In this document: positions 1 to 8,292 of the stretch, piece after piece
Layout: the number at the start of each line of letters is the position of its first letter
Numbering within the stretch: the stretch's first letter is position 1
From: an uncultured Collinsella sp.
Lineage (GTDB): Bacteria; Actinomycetota; Coriobacteriia; Coriobacteriales; Coriobacteriaceae
Direction of reading: 5' to 3'
Assembly: GCA_958407995.1 (NCBI GenBank)
Contig: CATYJU010000013.1
Location: forward strand, 1-50,213
DNA: 50,213 nt
Program-made: the position numbers and the translations under genes
Notes under the pieces: generated by a model
Database searches by the model: none
The model's input: the letters and a program-made list of their open reading frames with translations, nothing else
What the model was told of the DNA's origin: nothing

Positions 1-475
1 CGGGCTCAAAGCCCCAAGCCAGCGCCGCGTCGATGCCAGCCATGGTCTGCTCGAGCCGGCCCAGACGCGTAATCTTTCCAAACAGCGTAGGGTCGAGCGT
101 GTCGAGCGAAATGTTGACGCGGTTAAGCCCAGCATCTTTGAGCTGCGGTGCCAGCTTGGGCAGCAGGGCGCCGTTGGTGGTGAGCGAAATATCCTCGATC
201 TGCGGGATCGCGCGAATGTCGCGGATGAGCGGAATGATACGTCGGCTGACCAGCGGCTCGCCACCCGTCAGGCGCACGCGGCGAATGCCCTCCCCTGCTA
301 CCAGACGCACAAAGCGAGCAATTTCCTCGGCGCTGAGCAGCTCATCGTGTGCGCGCGGCGCCACGCCATCGGCAGGCATGCAATAGATGCAGCGGAAATT
401 GCACTTGTCGGTCACGGCAATGCGCAGGTAGTTGATATCGCGGCCAAAGCCGTCATGTTGCACGCGCTCGTCCAC
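1..475 (-). CDS. moaA: GTP 3',8-cyclase MoaA, 5' part (cut by window edge)
   Basis: Radical SAM enzyme of the first step of molybdenum cofactor biosynthesis, converting GTP to 3',8-cyclo-GTP in the cytoplasm. Reading the reverse complement from GTG at 475 gives about 158 residues with no stop. Near residue 25 is the radical SAM motif CNFRCIYC (CxxxCxxC). It is followed by RLTGGEPL, the family's GGEP SAM-binding loop, and by NISLDTLDP, all diagnostic of MoaA. The GTG start is chosen because GGGAGGG lies 4-5 bases upstream and the protein begins right before the conserved GRDINYLRIAVTDKCN stretch. The C-terminal half with the second Fe-S cluster lies outside the window. No other Moco gene is visible, so the operon context is unknown. 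Confidence 0.93.
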   Translation of the reverse strand, partial: MDERVQHDGFGRDINYLRIAVTDKCNFRCIYCMPADGVAPRAHDELLSAEEIARFVRLVAGEGIRRVRLTGGEPLVSRRIIPLIRDIRAIPQIEDISLTTNGALLPKLAPQLKDAGLNRVNISLDTLDPTLFGKITRLGRLEQTMAGIDAALAWGFEP

Positions 476-606
476 GCAACCCTCCCCTCGCGCAGGCCAT
501 TATTCTTCAGGGAACATAATACCGCACACGGGAACCAAGCCGACACGCGTACGACAGGACAGGCCATTCGAGCAAGAAGGGCTTCCCGAGCCCATCCTCA
601 GCATTC

Positions 607-671
607 AAACCGTCCCAACATTCGATGCTTTTCCCGATATTGTCAAAAAACGTCGAATGTTGGGACGGTTT
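607..671. repeat. 65-bp palindromic repeat, copy 1
   Basis: Perfect 19-bp inverted arms (607-625 and 653-671, beginning AAACCGTCCCAACATTCGA) enclose a 27-nt loop. A second copy with identical arms lies at 1847-1911 in the same orientation; the loops differ at only a few bases. The two copies bracket the gene at 709-1746. It lies between that gene's stop codon and the moaA upstream region, so it may also act as a transcript-end hairpin. Confidence 0.9.
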
Positions 672-708
672 AGGTGTTCGCAGAGCTCGAAAGACGAGCT
701 AGACGCCC

Positions 709-1746
709 CTAGAGGCCGCCGTTCCAGTGCCGAATCACGAATTCCCGCAGGTCGTTCTGCCGTTTCTGGAACGCTTCGCTTCGGTCGCACTTGAGGCCCA
801 TAGCGAGCGCGATGGCATTCATCGCCCGGTGCAACTGCAGCTGGTGGGCAAACTGAATCCCGGTGAGGACGATCATCTTAAAGCCCAGCGCGCTCAGAAC
901 GGTCATACGCTCCGCGTCCGACGCGCTGCGCAGTTTATCGAAATGGTCCGAGCCGTTGTATTCGATGCCCGTACCGCTCGCAGGTGCATATACATCGATC
1001 TCGAAATACCCGGCCTTAGCGAGATATTTGAGCTCGTTGGGGACATCGACCCGATGGTTGAGCTCGACCCTAGTGTACCCAAGCCCGCCCTGGGAACGCT
1101 TCGCGACGACCATGATTGCAGTGGCCGTCTCCATGGGCGACCGCGCGCCATCGTGCACGCGCCTGAGCACAGCGGCCGCACGTGTAGCCCCCTGACGAGA
1201 TCGGTTCTCATCGCAATAAGCGATCAGGTCGGCAACGGTATGCCTCTGCCCCATCTCGATATAATCGCCTGACGACAAATGATTCAAATGGTATCGGGCG
1301 CAGATTTCATACCCATATTCCAGCTGCTCGGGCTCGCTCATCCACGAGCCCGCCTGGACAAAGCACATGGCCTCGTCAACCACCAAGAGACCTTCTGCTA
1401 CCTCGATGAGATGGTCCGAAGGAATGGGAGCCCCAAACACGTGACGTCGAAGGCCAGCCGGCCGAGAGCGCTCAAAATCGAAGCTAACCAGCGTGTCAAT
1501 ACGATCGAGCTCCTCATGTGGAATACCAAGTGAGACCAGGTAGTCGGTGACAATCTCGACCGCCGTAGATATCCTCAGCCCCTTGGCATCTAACCCCAGT
1601 TTAGGCAGGTCCGCGGTCGACTCCGCCTCATTGGCAATCGAATCCTCATCGTATAGACTGCTTGCTCGCGAAAGCGGCTCGGACGGGCGCACCACGTTGT
1701 GGTACAGCCAGGCGGTCTTATGGGACAGGACGATCGGCAGGTCCAT
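709..1746 (-). CDS. Hypothetical protein with DUF559/Vsr-like C-terminus
   Basis: 345 residues, function not known. The N-terminal part (VLSHKTAWLYH near the start, then a central segment with LLVVDEAMCFVQ and YGYEICARYH) resembles proteins that pair an AbiEi-like region with a C-terminal nuclease-like fold. The C-terminus has GIEYNGSDHFD followed by ERMTVLSALGFKMIVLTGIQF. This recalls the E-x-DG-x-H ... D/E-R ... L-x-x-G-(Y/F)-x-V-(I/L) pattern of DUF559, a PD-(D/E)XK nuclease relative. The match is from memory of the pattern and the catalytic set looks incomplete. The start at 1746 is chosen over the longer frame (to 1815) because GGAGG sits 5 bases upstream of ATG. It stands alone between two identical palindromic repeats, which suggests a movable cassette. 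Confidence 0.6.
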   Translation of the reverse strand: MDLPIVLSHKTAWLYHNVVRPSEPLSRASSLYDEDSIANEAESTADLPKLGLDAKGLRISTAVEIVTDYLVSLGIPHEELDRIDTLVSFDFERSRPAGLRRHVFGAPIPSDHLIEVAEGLLVVDEAMCFVQAGSWMSEPEQLEYGYEICARYHLNHLSSGDYIEMGQRHTVADLIAYCDENRSRQGATRAAAVLRRVHDGARSPMETATAIMVVAKRSQGGLGYTRVELNHRVDVPNELKYLAKAGYFEIDVYAPASGTGIEYNGSDHFDKLRSASDAERMTVLSALGFKMIVLTGIQFAHQLQLHRAMNAIALAMGLKCDRSEAFQKRQNDLREFVIRHWNGGL

Positions 1747-1846
1747 GAGCCCTCCAATGGGTCGGATAACCAACCTTATTCCCCTGCTCGCGGATTCGCA
1801 CACCTTCGCATGCAAGTTAGCGATTCCACCCGATCGGATGACAGAA

Positions 1847-1911
1847 AAACCGTCCCAACATTCGATGCTTTTCCTGATATCGGCAAAAAACGTCGAATGT
1901 TGGGACGGTTT
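1847..1911. repeat. 65-bp palindromic repeat, copy 2
   Basis: Second copy of the repeat at 607-671, with the same 19-bp arms (1847-1865 and 1893-1911) and a 27-nt loop differing at about four positions. It lies upstream of the DUF559-like gene and downstream of the ABC exporter, so the two copies are direct repeats around one gene. Confidence 0.9.
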
Positions 1912-1959
1912 GAGGCGGGGTGAGGGGCATGGAGAGCCACAGCACCGCGCCCGAACGGG

Positions 1960-3858
1960 TTAATCCAGCTCCTTTAAGCCATGTGCTAGCTGCCAGTACT
2001 CGCCGTGCTGGGCCAGGAGCTCCTCGTGGGTGCCGCGCTCGATGATGCGACCGTGCTCGAGGACCATGATCGCATCGGCGTCGCGGACGGTGGACAGACG
2101 GTGCGCGATCATAAACGTGGTGCGTCCGCGCATGATGCGGTCCATGCCGCGCTCGATGAGCTTTTCGGTGCGCGTGTCGATGGAGCTTGTCGCCTCGTCC
2201 AGGATGAGCACCGGCGGATCGGCCACGGCCACGCGCGCGATGGCGAGCAGCTGGCGTTGGCCCTGCGACAGGTTGGCACCGTCGGCTGTGACCGGCGTGT
2301 CGTAGCCTTGCGGCAGGCGGCGGATAAACGAGTCGGCACAGGCGGCCTCGGCGGCGGCGCGCACTTCCTCGTCGGTCGCATCGAGCTTGCCAAAGCGGAT
2401 GTTCTGCGCAATGGTGCCGCTAAACAGGTGCGTATCCTGCAACACAATGCCGAGCGACCCGCGCAGGCTGACCTTGGCGATGTGCTTGACGTCGATGCCG
2501 TCGTACGTGATCTCGCCGTCATCGACCTCGTAGAAGCGGTTGATGAGGTTGGTGATGGTCGTCTTTCCGGCGCCCGTCGAGCCCACAAACGCGATCTTTT
2601 GCCCCGGCTTGGCAAACAGGTTGAGGTCCGTGAGCACACGGGTGCCCGGCACGTAGGAAAAGTCCACGGCATGGAAGCGCACGTCGCCGGCAAGCGGGAC
2701 CAAGCCGCACGTGAGCTCGGTACCGTCGGCGGCCACCGCGCGGCCCGACTCATCAACGGCAGCCACATCATGCAGGTGCCCGTACGAGCCCACGCCCTGG
2801 CCCTCGGGAATCTTCCATGCCCACGCGGCGTCGCCCGTCTGCACCAGCTCCACGCAGCCCTCGTCCACCTCGGGCTCAAGATCCATGGCGGCAAACAGAC
2901 GCTCGGCACCGGCCAGCGCGTTGAGCAAGAAGTTGCCCAGCTGCGTAAACTGGTTGATGGGCATGGCCGCCTGGCGCACAAAGACCAGGTAACTTGCAAG
3001 CGCGCCCACGTCGGCGAGCCCCTTGATGCAGAGCATGCCGCCCGCCACGGCGACGATGGCATAGTTGACGTAGCCAATCACCACGGTCATGGGCACCATG
3101 GAGTTGGCATAGCTCACGGCGGCGGTGCCGGTGCGCCGAAGCTCGTCGTTGCGGCAGGTGAAGCCGGCGATATTCGCTGCCTCGCGGTTAAAGACCTTGA
3201 TGACCTTTTGGCCCGAGACCATCTCTTCGATATATCCGTCCAAGTCGCCAAGCGATGCCTGCTGGGCGGCAAAGAAGCGCTTAGAGCGCGCGCCCGAGTA
3301 GCGCGCATACAGCACAATGGCCGCATCGCACACGAGCGTAATAATCGTGAGCTGCCAGTTAAGGATGATGAGCATGGCCGTGGTGCCCACAACCTGAATG
3401 GCGGCCTGAATCACGTTGGCAAAGCTGTTGTTGAGCGCCTCGGAGACGGTGTCGACGTCGTTGGTGAAAAAGCTCATGATGTCGCCCGAGCGCGTGCTGT
3501 CAAAATAACTGAGCGGCAGCGTCTGGATGTGCGCGAACAGGTCGCGGCGGATATCGGACACCACGCGTTGGGCCGCGCGCACCATAATCTGCGAGTAGCC
3601 CAGGGCCGAGAGCACACCCGCGGCGTAGATGATCGCCGTCAGGATGACCTGCTTGGCGAGCAGTTCCTCCCCGCCCGTGGCCAAACCGTTAACGATGGGG
3701 CGCACCATGTAGGTGCCGGCGAGGCTCGCGATGGCGGCGACGGAGGCGAGCACGCCCACCGCGAGCAACGAGAACTTGGCGTGGCCCATGTAGGAGAGCA
3801 AGCGGCGCACCGTGCGCTTGAGGTCGGCCGGGCGTGCTTGGGCTGCGGTCTTAGGCAT
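1960..3858 (-). CDS. ABC exporter subunit with canonical ATPase site
   Basis: 632-residue half-transporter: about six membrane segments in the first ~310 residues followed by a nucleotide-binding domain. Walker A GSTGAGKTT lies near residue 425, followed by the signature LSQGQRQ, Walker B VLILDEATSSID with the catalytic Glu, and H-loop AHRLST. A stretch of about 65 residues between the membrane domain and the NBD is longer than usual. The start at 3858 (MPKTAAQ) has GGGGGTGAG upstream and overlaps the stop of the preceding gene by 8 bases, implying translational coupling. Its partner (3851-5680) has a degenerate ATPase site, so the pair most likely forms a heterodimeric exporter of the BmrCD/TM287-288 type. 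Substrate is unknown; drug, lipid or peptide are all possible. Confidence 0.9.
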   Translation of the reverse strand: MPKTAAQARPADLKRTVRRLLSYMGHAKFSLLAVGVLASVAAIASLAGTYMVRPIVNGLATGGEELLAKQVILTAIIYAAGVLSALGYSQIMVRAAQRVVSDIRRDLFAHIQTLPLSYFDSTRSGDIMSFFTNDVDTVSEALNNSFANVIQAAIQVVGTTAMLIILNWQLTIITLVCDAAIVLYARYSGARSKRFFAAQQASLGDLDGYIEEMVSGQKVIKVFNREAANIAGFTCRNDELRRTGTAAVSYANSMVPMTVVIGYVNYAIVAVAGGMLCIKGLADVGALASYLVFVRQAAMPINQFTQLGNFLLNALAGAERLFAAMDLEPEVDEGCVELVQTGDAAWAWKIPEGQGVGSYGHLHDVAAVDESGRAVAADGTELTCGLVPLAGDVRFHAVDFSYVPGTRVLTDLNLFAKPGQKIAFVGSTGAGKTTITNLINRFYEVDDGEITYDGIDVKHIAKVSLRGSLGIVLQDTHLFSGTIAQNIRFGKLDATDEEVRAAAEAACADSFIRRLPQGYDTPVTADGANLSQGQRQLLAIARVAVADPPVLILDEATSSIDTRTEKLIERGMDRIMRGRTTFMIAHRLSTVRDADAIMVLEHGRIIERGTHEELLAQHGEYWQLAHGLKELD

Positions 3859-5680
3859 GGCGCTCACCCCCTTCCAAGGGTGATTCGCTGGAGACGGAGG
3901 AAAAAGGATCGTTCGCGCACCCATCGTCGCAGCCGTCGCCGGTGTCTGCGTTCCCCGCGAACTCCATCTGCGAGGCATAAATCTCCTGGTAGATGTTGTC
4001 GCCCGCCAGCAGTTCCTCGTGCGTGCCCACGCCGTGGACACGACCGTCGTCCAACACCACAATGCGATCGGCATCCATGACGCTCGCGATGCGCTGGGCG
4101 ATGATGAGCACGGTCGTATTGGGAATCCGAGCGATGTGCTCACGAATCTTAGCGTCGGTCGCCATATCGACCGCACTGGTGGAGTCATCAAAAATGAGCA
4201 CGCGCGGATGCTTGAGCAGCGTGCGCGCAATGCACAGGCGTTGCTTCTGGCCACCCGAAACACCGGCGCCGCCTTGGCCTAACTCGCCGTCCAGCCCGCC
4301 GATGCGATCAAGAAACTCGTCCACGCACGCCGCGCGGCAAGCCGCGAGGAGCTCATCGTCCGACGCCTGCGGATTGCCCCACTGCAGGTTCTCGCGCACG
4401 GTGCCCGTGAACAGCACATTCTTTTGCAGCACAATGCCCACGGCGTCGCGTAGGGTCGCAAGGTCGTAGTCGCGCACGTCGTATCCGCCCACAAGCACGG
4501 TGCCCTCGGCGGCGTCGTACAGGCGCGCAATCAGCTGCACAAGCGAGCTCTTGCCCGAGCCCGTGCCGCCGAGGATGCCCACCGTCGAGCCGCTCTCGAT
4601 GCGAAGGTCGATATGCTCGAGCACATCCTCGGCCGCATCCGCGCGGTATTTAAAGGAAACGTCGCGAAACTCGATACTGCCGTCCGCTGGCGCCGCAGTC
4701 GCGTGGTCTCCCGCAGGGTTGGCGATAAAGGGCTCCTCATCGAGCACCTCTGCGATACGGCCCACACTCGTGAGAGCGCGCGTGAGCAGCAAAAACACGT
4801 TGGAAATCATCATGAGCGAGTTCATGATCAGCAGCACGTAGCTCATAAAGCCCGTGAGCGAGCCCACGCCCAAGCGGCCTTCGATGATCATGCGGCCGCC
4901 AATCCACAAGATCGAGAGCGCAGCCACGTACATCGAGAGTTGGAACACCGGCAGGTTGAGCACGGCGGTGCCGAAGGTCTTGGTCGCCGTGCCAGCGAGC
5001 TCGGTATTGACGGTGTCGAACTTGTCGCATTCGTGCTCGGCGCGCACGTAAGCCTTCACGGCGCGCACGGCGGTAAGGTCCTCTTGCACCACGCCGTTGA
5101 GGTGGTCCATCGAGGTCTGGAGCTGGCAGTAGAGCGGGCTCACACGCACGGTAATGATACCGAGCACGATGGCGAGCATCGGCAGAATGACGGCAAAGAC
5201 CGCCGCGAGCTCGCGCGAGAGCGCAAAGGCGTAGACGAGGCCCATGACCAGATTTACCGGCCCGCGCACCATGGGGCGGAAGCCGTTGCCTACGGCGTTT
5301 TGAATCACGGTGATGTCGGTGGTCATGCGAGTGACAAGCGAGCTCGTCTCGTATTCATCGAGATTGCCAAAAGCGAGCGTCTGGATCTTGCGATACTCGG
5401 CCTCGCGCAAGTTAGCGCCCAGCCCCGAGGCGACGCGAGCAGACGTGCGTGCATAGCCCAAGCCAAGTACCAGCGAAAATGCGGCGCATACCAACATATA
5501 CGTGCCCTGCAACAGCATGTAGTTGATATCGCCCGCGGGCACGCCCACATCGATGATATTTGCCATGATGACCGGGATAAACAGCTCGAGCGCCGTCTCG
5601 GCCGTCACAAAGAGCACGCCGAGCATGGCATCGCGGCGGTATGCCCCCAGATAGGAAAACAGAATCTTGAGATTGCGCAC
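3851..5680 (-). CDS. ABC exporter subunit with degenerate ATPase site
   Basis: 609-residue half-transporter: N-terminal six-helix membrane domain, then an NBD with Walker A GGTGSGKSS (near residue 370) and signature VSGGQKQ. Walker B reads VLIFDDSTSAVD, with Asp in place of the catalytic Glu. The H-loop reads IAQRIAS, with Gln in place of His. Both changes are typical of the non-hydrolysing half of heterodimeric type IV exporters. The GTG start at 5680 has GGGGGATGA upstream; an ATG at 5690 is out of frame. The C-terminal ~35 residues are an acidic, Cys-containing tail after the NBD. First gene of a two-gene operon with 1960-3858, divergent from the MATE gene. Confidence 0.9.
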   Translation of the reverse strand: MRNLKILFSYLGAYRRDAMLGVLFVTAETALELFIPVIMANIIDVGVPAGDINYMLLQGTYMLVCAAFSLVLGLGYARTSARVASGLGANLREAEYRKIQTLAFGNLDEYETSSLVTRMTTDITVIQNAVGNGFRPMVRGPVNLVMGLVYAFALSRELAAVFAVILPMLAIVLGIITVRVSPLYCQLQTSMDHLNGVVQEDLTAVRAVKAYVRAEHECDKFDTVNTELAGTATKTFGTAVLNLPVFQLSMYVAALSILWIGGRMIIEGRLGVGSLTGFMSYVLLIMNSLMMISNVFLLLTRALTSVGRIAEVLDEEPFIANPAGDHATAAPADGSIEFRDVSFKYRADAAEDVLEHIDLRIESGSTVGILGGTGSGKSSLVQLIARLYDAAEGTVLVGGYDVRDYDLATLRDAVGIVLQKNVLFTGTVRENLQWGNPQASDDELLAACRAACVDEFLDRIGGLDGELGQGGAGVSGGQKQRLCIARTLLKHPRVLIFDDSTSAVDMATDAKIREHIARIPNTTVLIIAQRIASVMDADRIVVLDDGRVHGVGTHEELLAGDNIYQEIYASQMEFAGNADTGDGCDDGCANDPFSSVSSESPLEGGERHA

Positions 5681-5868
5681 GCAGGTTCATCCCCCATCAA
5701 ACATTGTTCGCAAACCCACGTATTATGGCGCGCCGTGCAGCGGTGTCAAGTGCTCCGAAATCGATTTCTGTAAGGTTGGCGCAGGCTTTATGCTCGCAGG
5801 GCGCACGTCCGTATTCAATTTGAAATAAACGCGAGCGTGACTTTTTCGCCCTACGACCAACACAAACC

Positions 5869-5899
5869 TTGACTCTACAATCGTTGTAGGGTTTTCACT
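5869..5899 (+). promoter_or_regulatory. MerR-type promoter of the MATE gene
   Basis: TTGACT (5869-5874) and TTCACT (5894-5899) are separated by 19 bases rather than the usual 17. The spacer holds the perfect palindrome CTACAATCGTTGTAG (5875-5889). This is the layout of promoters activated by MerR-family proteins, which untwist the long spacer. The likely activator is the MerR regulator at 7343-8182. The MATE start codon lies 40 bases downstream. Confidence 0.75.
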
Positions 5900-5939
5900 A
5901 CACTGGTACGTAAACAGACCAAGCCAGAAAGCCCCGCCC

Positions 5940-7286
5940 ATGGAACACGACCTCACACGCGGCAATGTCCTTAAGACCATCGCGGTCTTTGCCCTGCCTT
6001 ATATGCTCTCGTACTTTTTGCAGATGCTCTACGGCATGGCCGACCTGTACATGATGGGGCAGTTTAGCGGCGCCGCCGGCATCACCGCCGTGGGCAACGG
6101 CGCGCAGACGCTCTATATCATTACCGTGACGCTCGTGGGCCTGGCCATGGGAACGACGGTTATCGTCGGCCACGCCGTGGGTTCGCGTCGGTTTGACCGC
6201 GCCGAGACCGCCATCGGCAACACCATCACGCTCTTTATGGGTGTCTCGGTGGTGCTGGCCGCTGTCCTGCTCGCACTGTGTCCGCAGATCGTGGCGCTCA
6301 TTGGCACGCCGGCCGAAGCGGTCGAAGGAACCGCCGCCTACCTGCGTATCTGCTTTATCGGCATTCCCTTTATCGCCGCGTACAACATCCTCTCGGCCAT
6401 CTTTCGCGGCCTAGGCGATTCGCGCTCGCCCATGTACGTGATTGGCGTGGCATGCATCATCAATATCGCGCTCGACTTTCTGTTTATCGGCCACATGGGG
6501 CTCGGCCCCGTGGGCGCGGCGCTCGGCACGGTAATCGCCCAGACGGCCAGCGTTGCCCTCGCGCTCGTGTGGCTCAAGAGCCGCCGCACGAACATCCACG
6601 TTAAGCGCAGCGACCTGCGCCCTCAGCCCGAGGTGCTCGGCAGCATTCTTAAGATCGGCGTGCCTGTGGCCGTGCAGGACGGCTGCATCCAGGTGGCGTT
6701 TATGTTCATCACCGTCATCGCCAACCACCGCGGTCTGGTCGACGCCGCCGCCGTGGGCCTGGTCGAGAAGATGATCAGCTTTTTGTTTATTGTGCCGAGC
6801 TCCATGGGCGCCACCGTCAGCGCGCTCACGGCGCAAAATGTCGGCGCGGGCAAGGGCGGCCGCGCGCGCCAGGTGCTCAAGGATGCCATGAGCATCTCGT
6901 TGGTGTATGGCTGCCTGATCACGGCGCTCATGTGGCTGGTGGCACCGGCGTTTATTGGCTTTTTTGCCAAGGACCCTGCGGTGGTCGCGGCCGGTACCGG
7001 CTATATGCACAGTTATATTTTCGACGCAATCTTTGCCGGCATCCACATTTGCTTTAGCGGCTTTTTCGCTGCATACGGCAAGAGCTACATCGGCTTTGCG
7101 CACAACGTGCTGGCCGTGGCGCTCATTCGCGTGCCGGGCGCGTGGTTGCTGTCGAATGCCTATTCCGACACGCTGTTTCCCATGGGTATCGCCTCGCCGT
7201 GCGGGTCGATTCTGTCGGCGGTCATCTGTGTTATCGCGTTTACCGTACTCAACCGCCGCGGAGCTTTTGACAAACTGATGGTGTAG
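5940..7286 (+). CDS. MATE family efflux transporter
   Basis: 448 residues with about twelve hydrophobic segments, beginning MEHDLTRGNVLKTIAVFALPYMLSY. This matches the DinF/NorM-like MATE start (an LTxGxxxKxIxxFALPxx pattern). Family members export cationic drugs or other organic compounds using Na+ or H+ gradients. It is preceded by a MerR-type promoter and followed 56 bases later by a MerR regulator. The two form a regulated efflux cassette, presumably induced by a substrate of the pump. The ribosome-binding site is weak (AGAAAG). Confidence 0.93.
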   Translation: MEHDLTRGNVLKTIAVFALPYMLSYFLQMLYGMADLYMMGQFSGAAGITAVGNGAQTLYIITVTLVGLAMGTTVIVGHAVGSRRFDRAETAIGNTITLFMGVSVVLAAVLLALCPQIVALIGTPAEAVEGTAAYLRICFIGIPFIAAYNILSAIFRGLGDSRSPMYVIGVACIINIALDFLFIGHMGLGPVGAALGTVIAQTASVALALVWLKSRRTNIHVKRSDLRPQPEVLGSILKIGVPVAVQDGCIQVAFMFITVIANHRGLVDAAAVGLVEKMISFLFIVPSSMGATVSALTAQNVGAGKGGRARQVLKDAMSISLVYGCLITALMWLVAPAFIGFFAKDPAVVAAGTGYMHSYIFDAIFAGIHICFSGFFAAYGKSYIGFAHNVLAVALIRVPGAWLLSNAYSDTLFPMGIASPCGSILSAVICVIAFTVLNRRGAFDKLMV

Positions 7287-7342
7287 CGGGGCGACGCAGG
7301 CCTGGCACCTCTCCCCTGCTTTTTACCGAAAGGAGCGGTCCC

Positions 7343-8182
7343 ATGACCGACTCGCCAACTGAACATACCGAGGGCCTGCTCCGCATTGGCGAGGTGGCGC
7401 GCTTGTTCAACCTGAGTGTGGGCACGTTGCGCCATTACGAGCAGATGGGCTTGCTGGACCCGGCGCACATCGATTCGGCGAGTGGATACCGCTACTACGG
7501 ATCTCGGCAACTCTCCACCCTCAACACCATCAGCCACCTGCGTGTTCTCGACTTGCCGCTCGCACAAATCCGCGAGTTTGTGACCACGCGCGATGTGGAC
7601 CTCATGCAGCGACAGCTGGCTCAGCAGCAGGAGCTCATCGAGCACAAGCGCCACGAGCTCGAACGTGTGTCGCGCAAGATCGATAACCGGCTTGCCCTGC
7701 TGCATGACGCCTTGAACACCGAGCTCGATACCATTTGCATAATCGATGCGCCCGAGCTTCGCTGCGCTGTGTTGCGCGAACGCGTCAACCCTACCGACGC
7801 CTATGCGCTGGAGTGGCAGATTCGTCAACTGCAGAAGGGCCAGCACGAGACCTTTGTCTTTCTGGGCAACTTGGGCGTTGGGATTAGCGCCGAGCGCCTC
7901 GCCGCCGGCGACTTTGATGGCTACTACGAGGTCTTTCTGCTGCTGGATGGCACGGACGATTACCTGGGCGATGTCGAAGTACGTCCCGCCGCGCGGTGTC
8001 TGACGGTCAGCTTCCGCGGCACGCACGGTCAGGCGGCCCCGCGCTATGAGCGCTTACTCGATTACATGCACGAGCGCGACCTGTCCCCCGCCGGTCCCTC
8101 GCGCGAAATCGCCCCCATCGACGACATCATCAGCGACGACCCGGGGGCGTATGTGACGAGGATCGCGATACCGGTCCGCTAA
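7343..8182 (+). CDS. MerR family regulator with effector-binding domain
   Basis: 279 residues. The N-terminal winged helix is LLRIGEVARLFNLSVGTLRHY followed by EQMGLL and GYRYY, the MerR DNA-binding signature. A coiled-coil dimer helix (about 80-120) follows, then a C-terminal domain of ~150 residues resembling the GyrI/BmrR drug-binding fold. That C-terminal architecture is of BmrR type, which suggests induction by hydrophobic or cationic compounds rather than a metal; no metal-binding Cys pair is seen. AAAGGAG precedes the ATG by 8 bases. It probably activates the palindrome-spaced promoter upstream of the MATE gene. Confidence 0.9.
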   Translation: MTDSPTEHTEGLLRIGEVARLFNLSVGTLRHYEQMGLLDPAHIDSASGYRYYGSRQLSTLNTISHLRVLDLPLAQIREFVTTRDVDLMQRQLAQQQELIEHKRHELERVSRKIDNRLALLHDALNTELDTICIIDAPELRCAVLRERVNPTDAYALEWQIRQLQKGQHETFVFLGNLGVGISAERLAAGDFDGYYEVFLLLDGTDDYLGDVEVRPAARCLTVSFRGTHGQAAPRYERLLDYMHERDLSPAGPSREIAPIDDIISDDPGAYVTRIAIPVR

Positions 8183-8292
8183 TCACTACCATTTATCGAG
8201 CAATTCCATCCATTTACCTTAATCCGAATTAGATTGTATTATGTAGCAAATAAAATGACAGCATATTGCCCCCCCCATAGGCAGGAGACATT

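Noticed and set aside
2005..4080. Long plus-strand open frame of about 690 codons
   Set aside because: It is antisense to the ABC exporter gene, His/Arg/Gly-rich with no domain pattern. Long antisense frames are common in high-GC DNA. The same holds for 4613-5773, 10616-11467, 12525-14054, 14968-16368, 24712-26505, 26438-27892, 31841-33706, 36966-38162 and 44446-45798.
1960..4263. Extended N-terminus of the ABC subunit (start at 4263)
   Set aside because: The extra 135 residues are Arg/Ser/Pro-rich out-of-frame translation of the upstream subunit; a good ribosome-binding site precedes the start at 3858.
5750..5775. LacI-type operator CCGAAATCGATTTCTG upstream of the ABC exporter
   Set aside because: It resembles the kdgK operator only loosely and lacks a matching promoter position; probably coincidence.
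7287..7330. Terminator between the MATE and MerR genes
   Set aside because: GCGGGG and CCCCTGC with a TTTTT run could pair only with a bulge; the stem is too poor to claim, and the genes may be co-transcribed.
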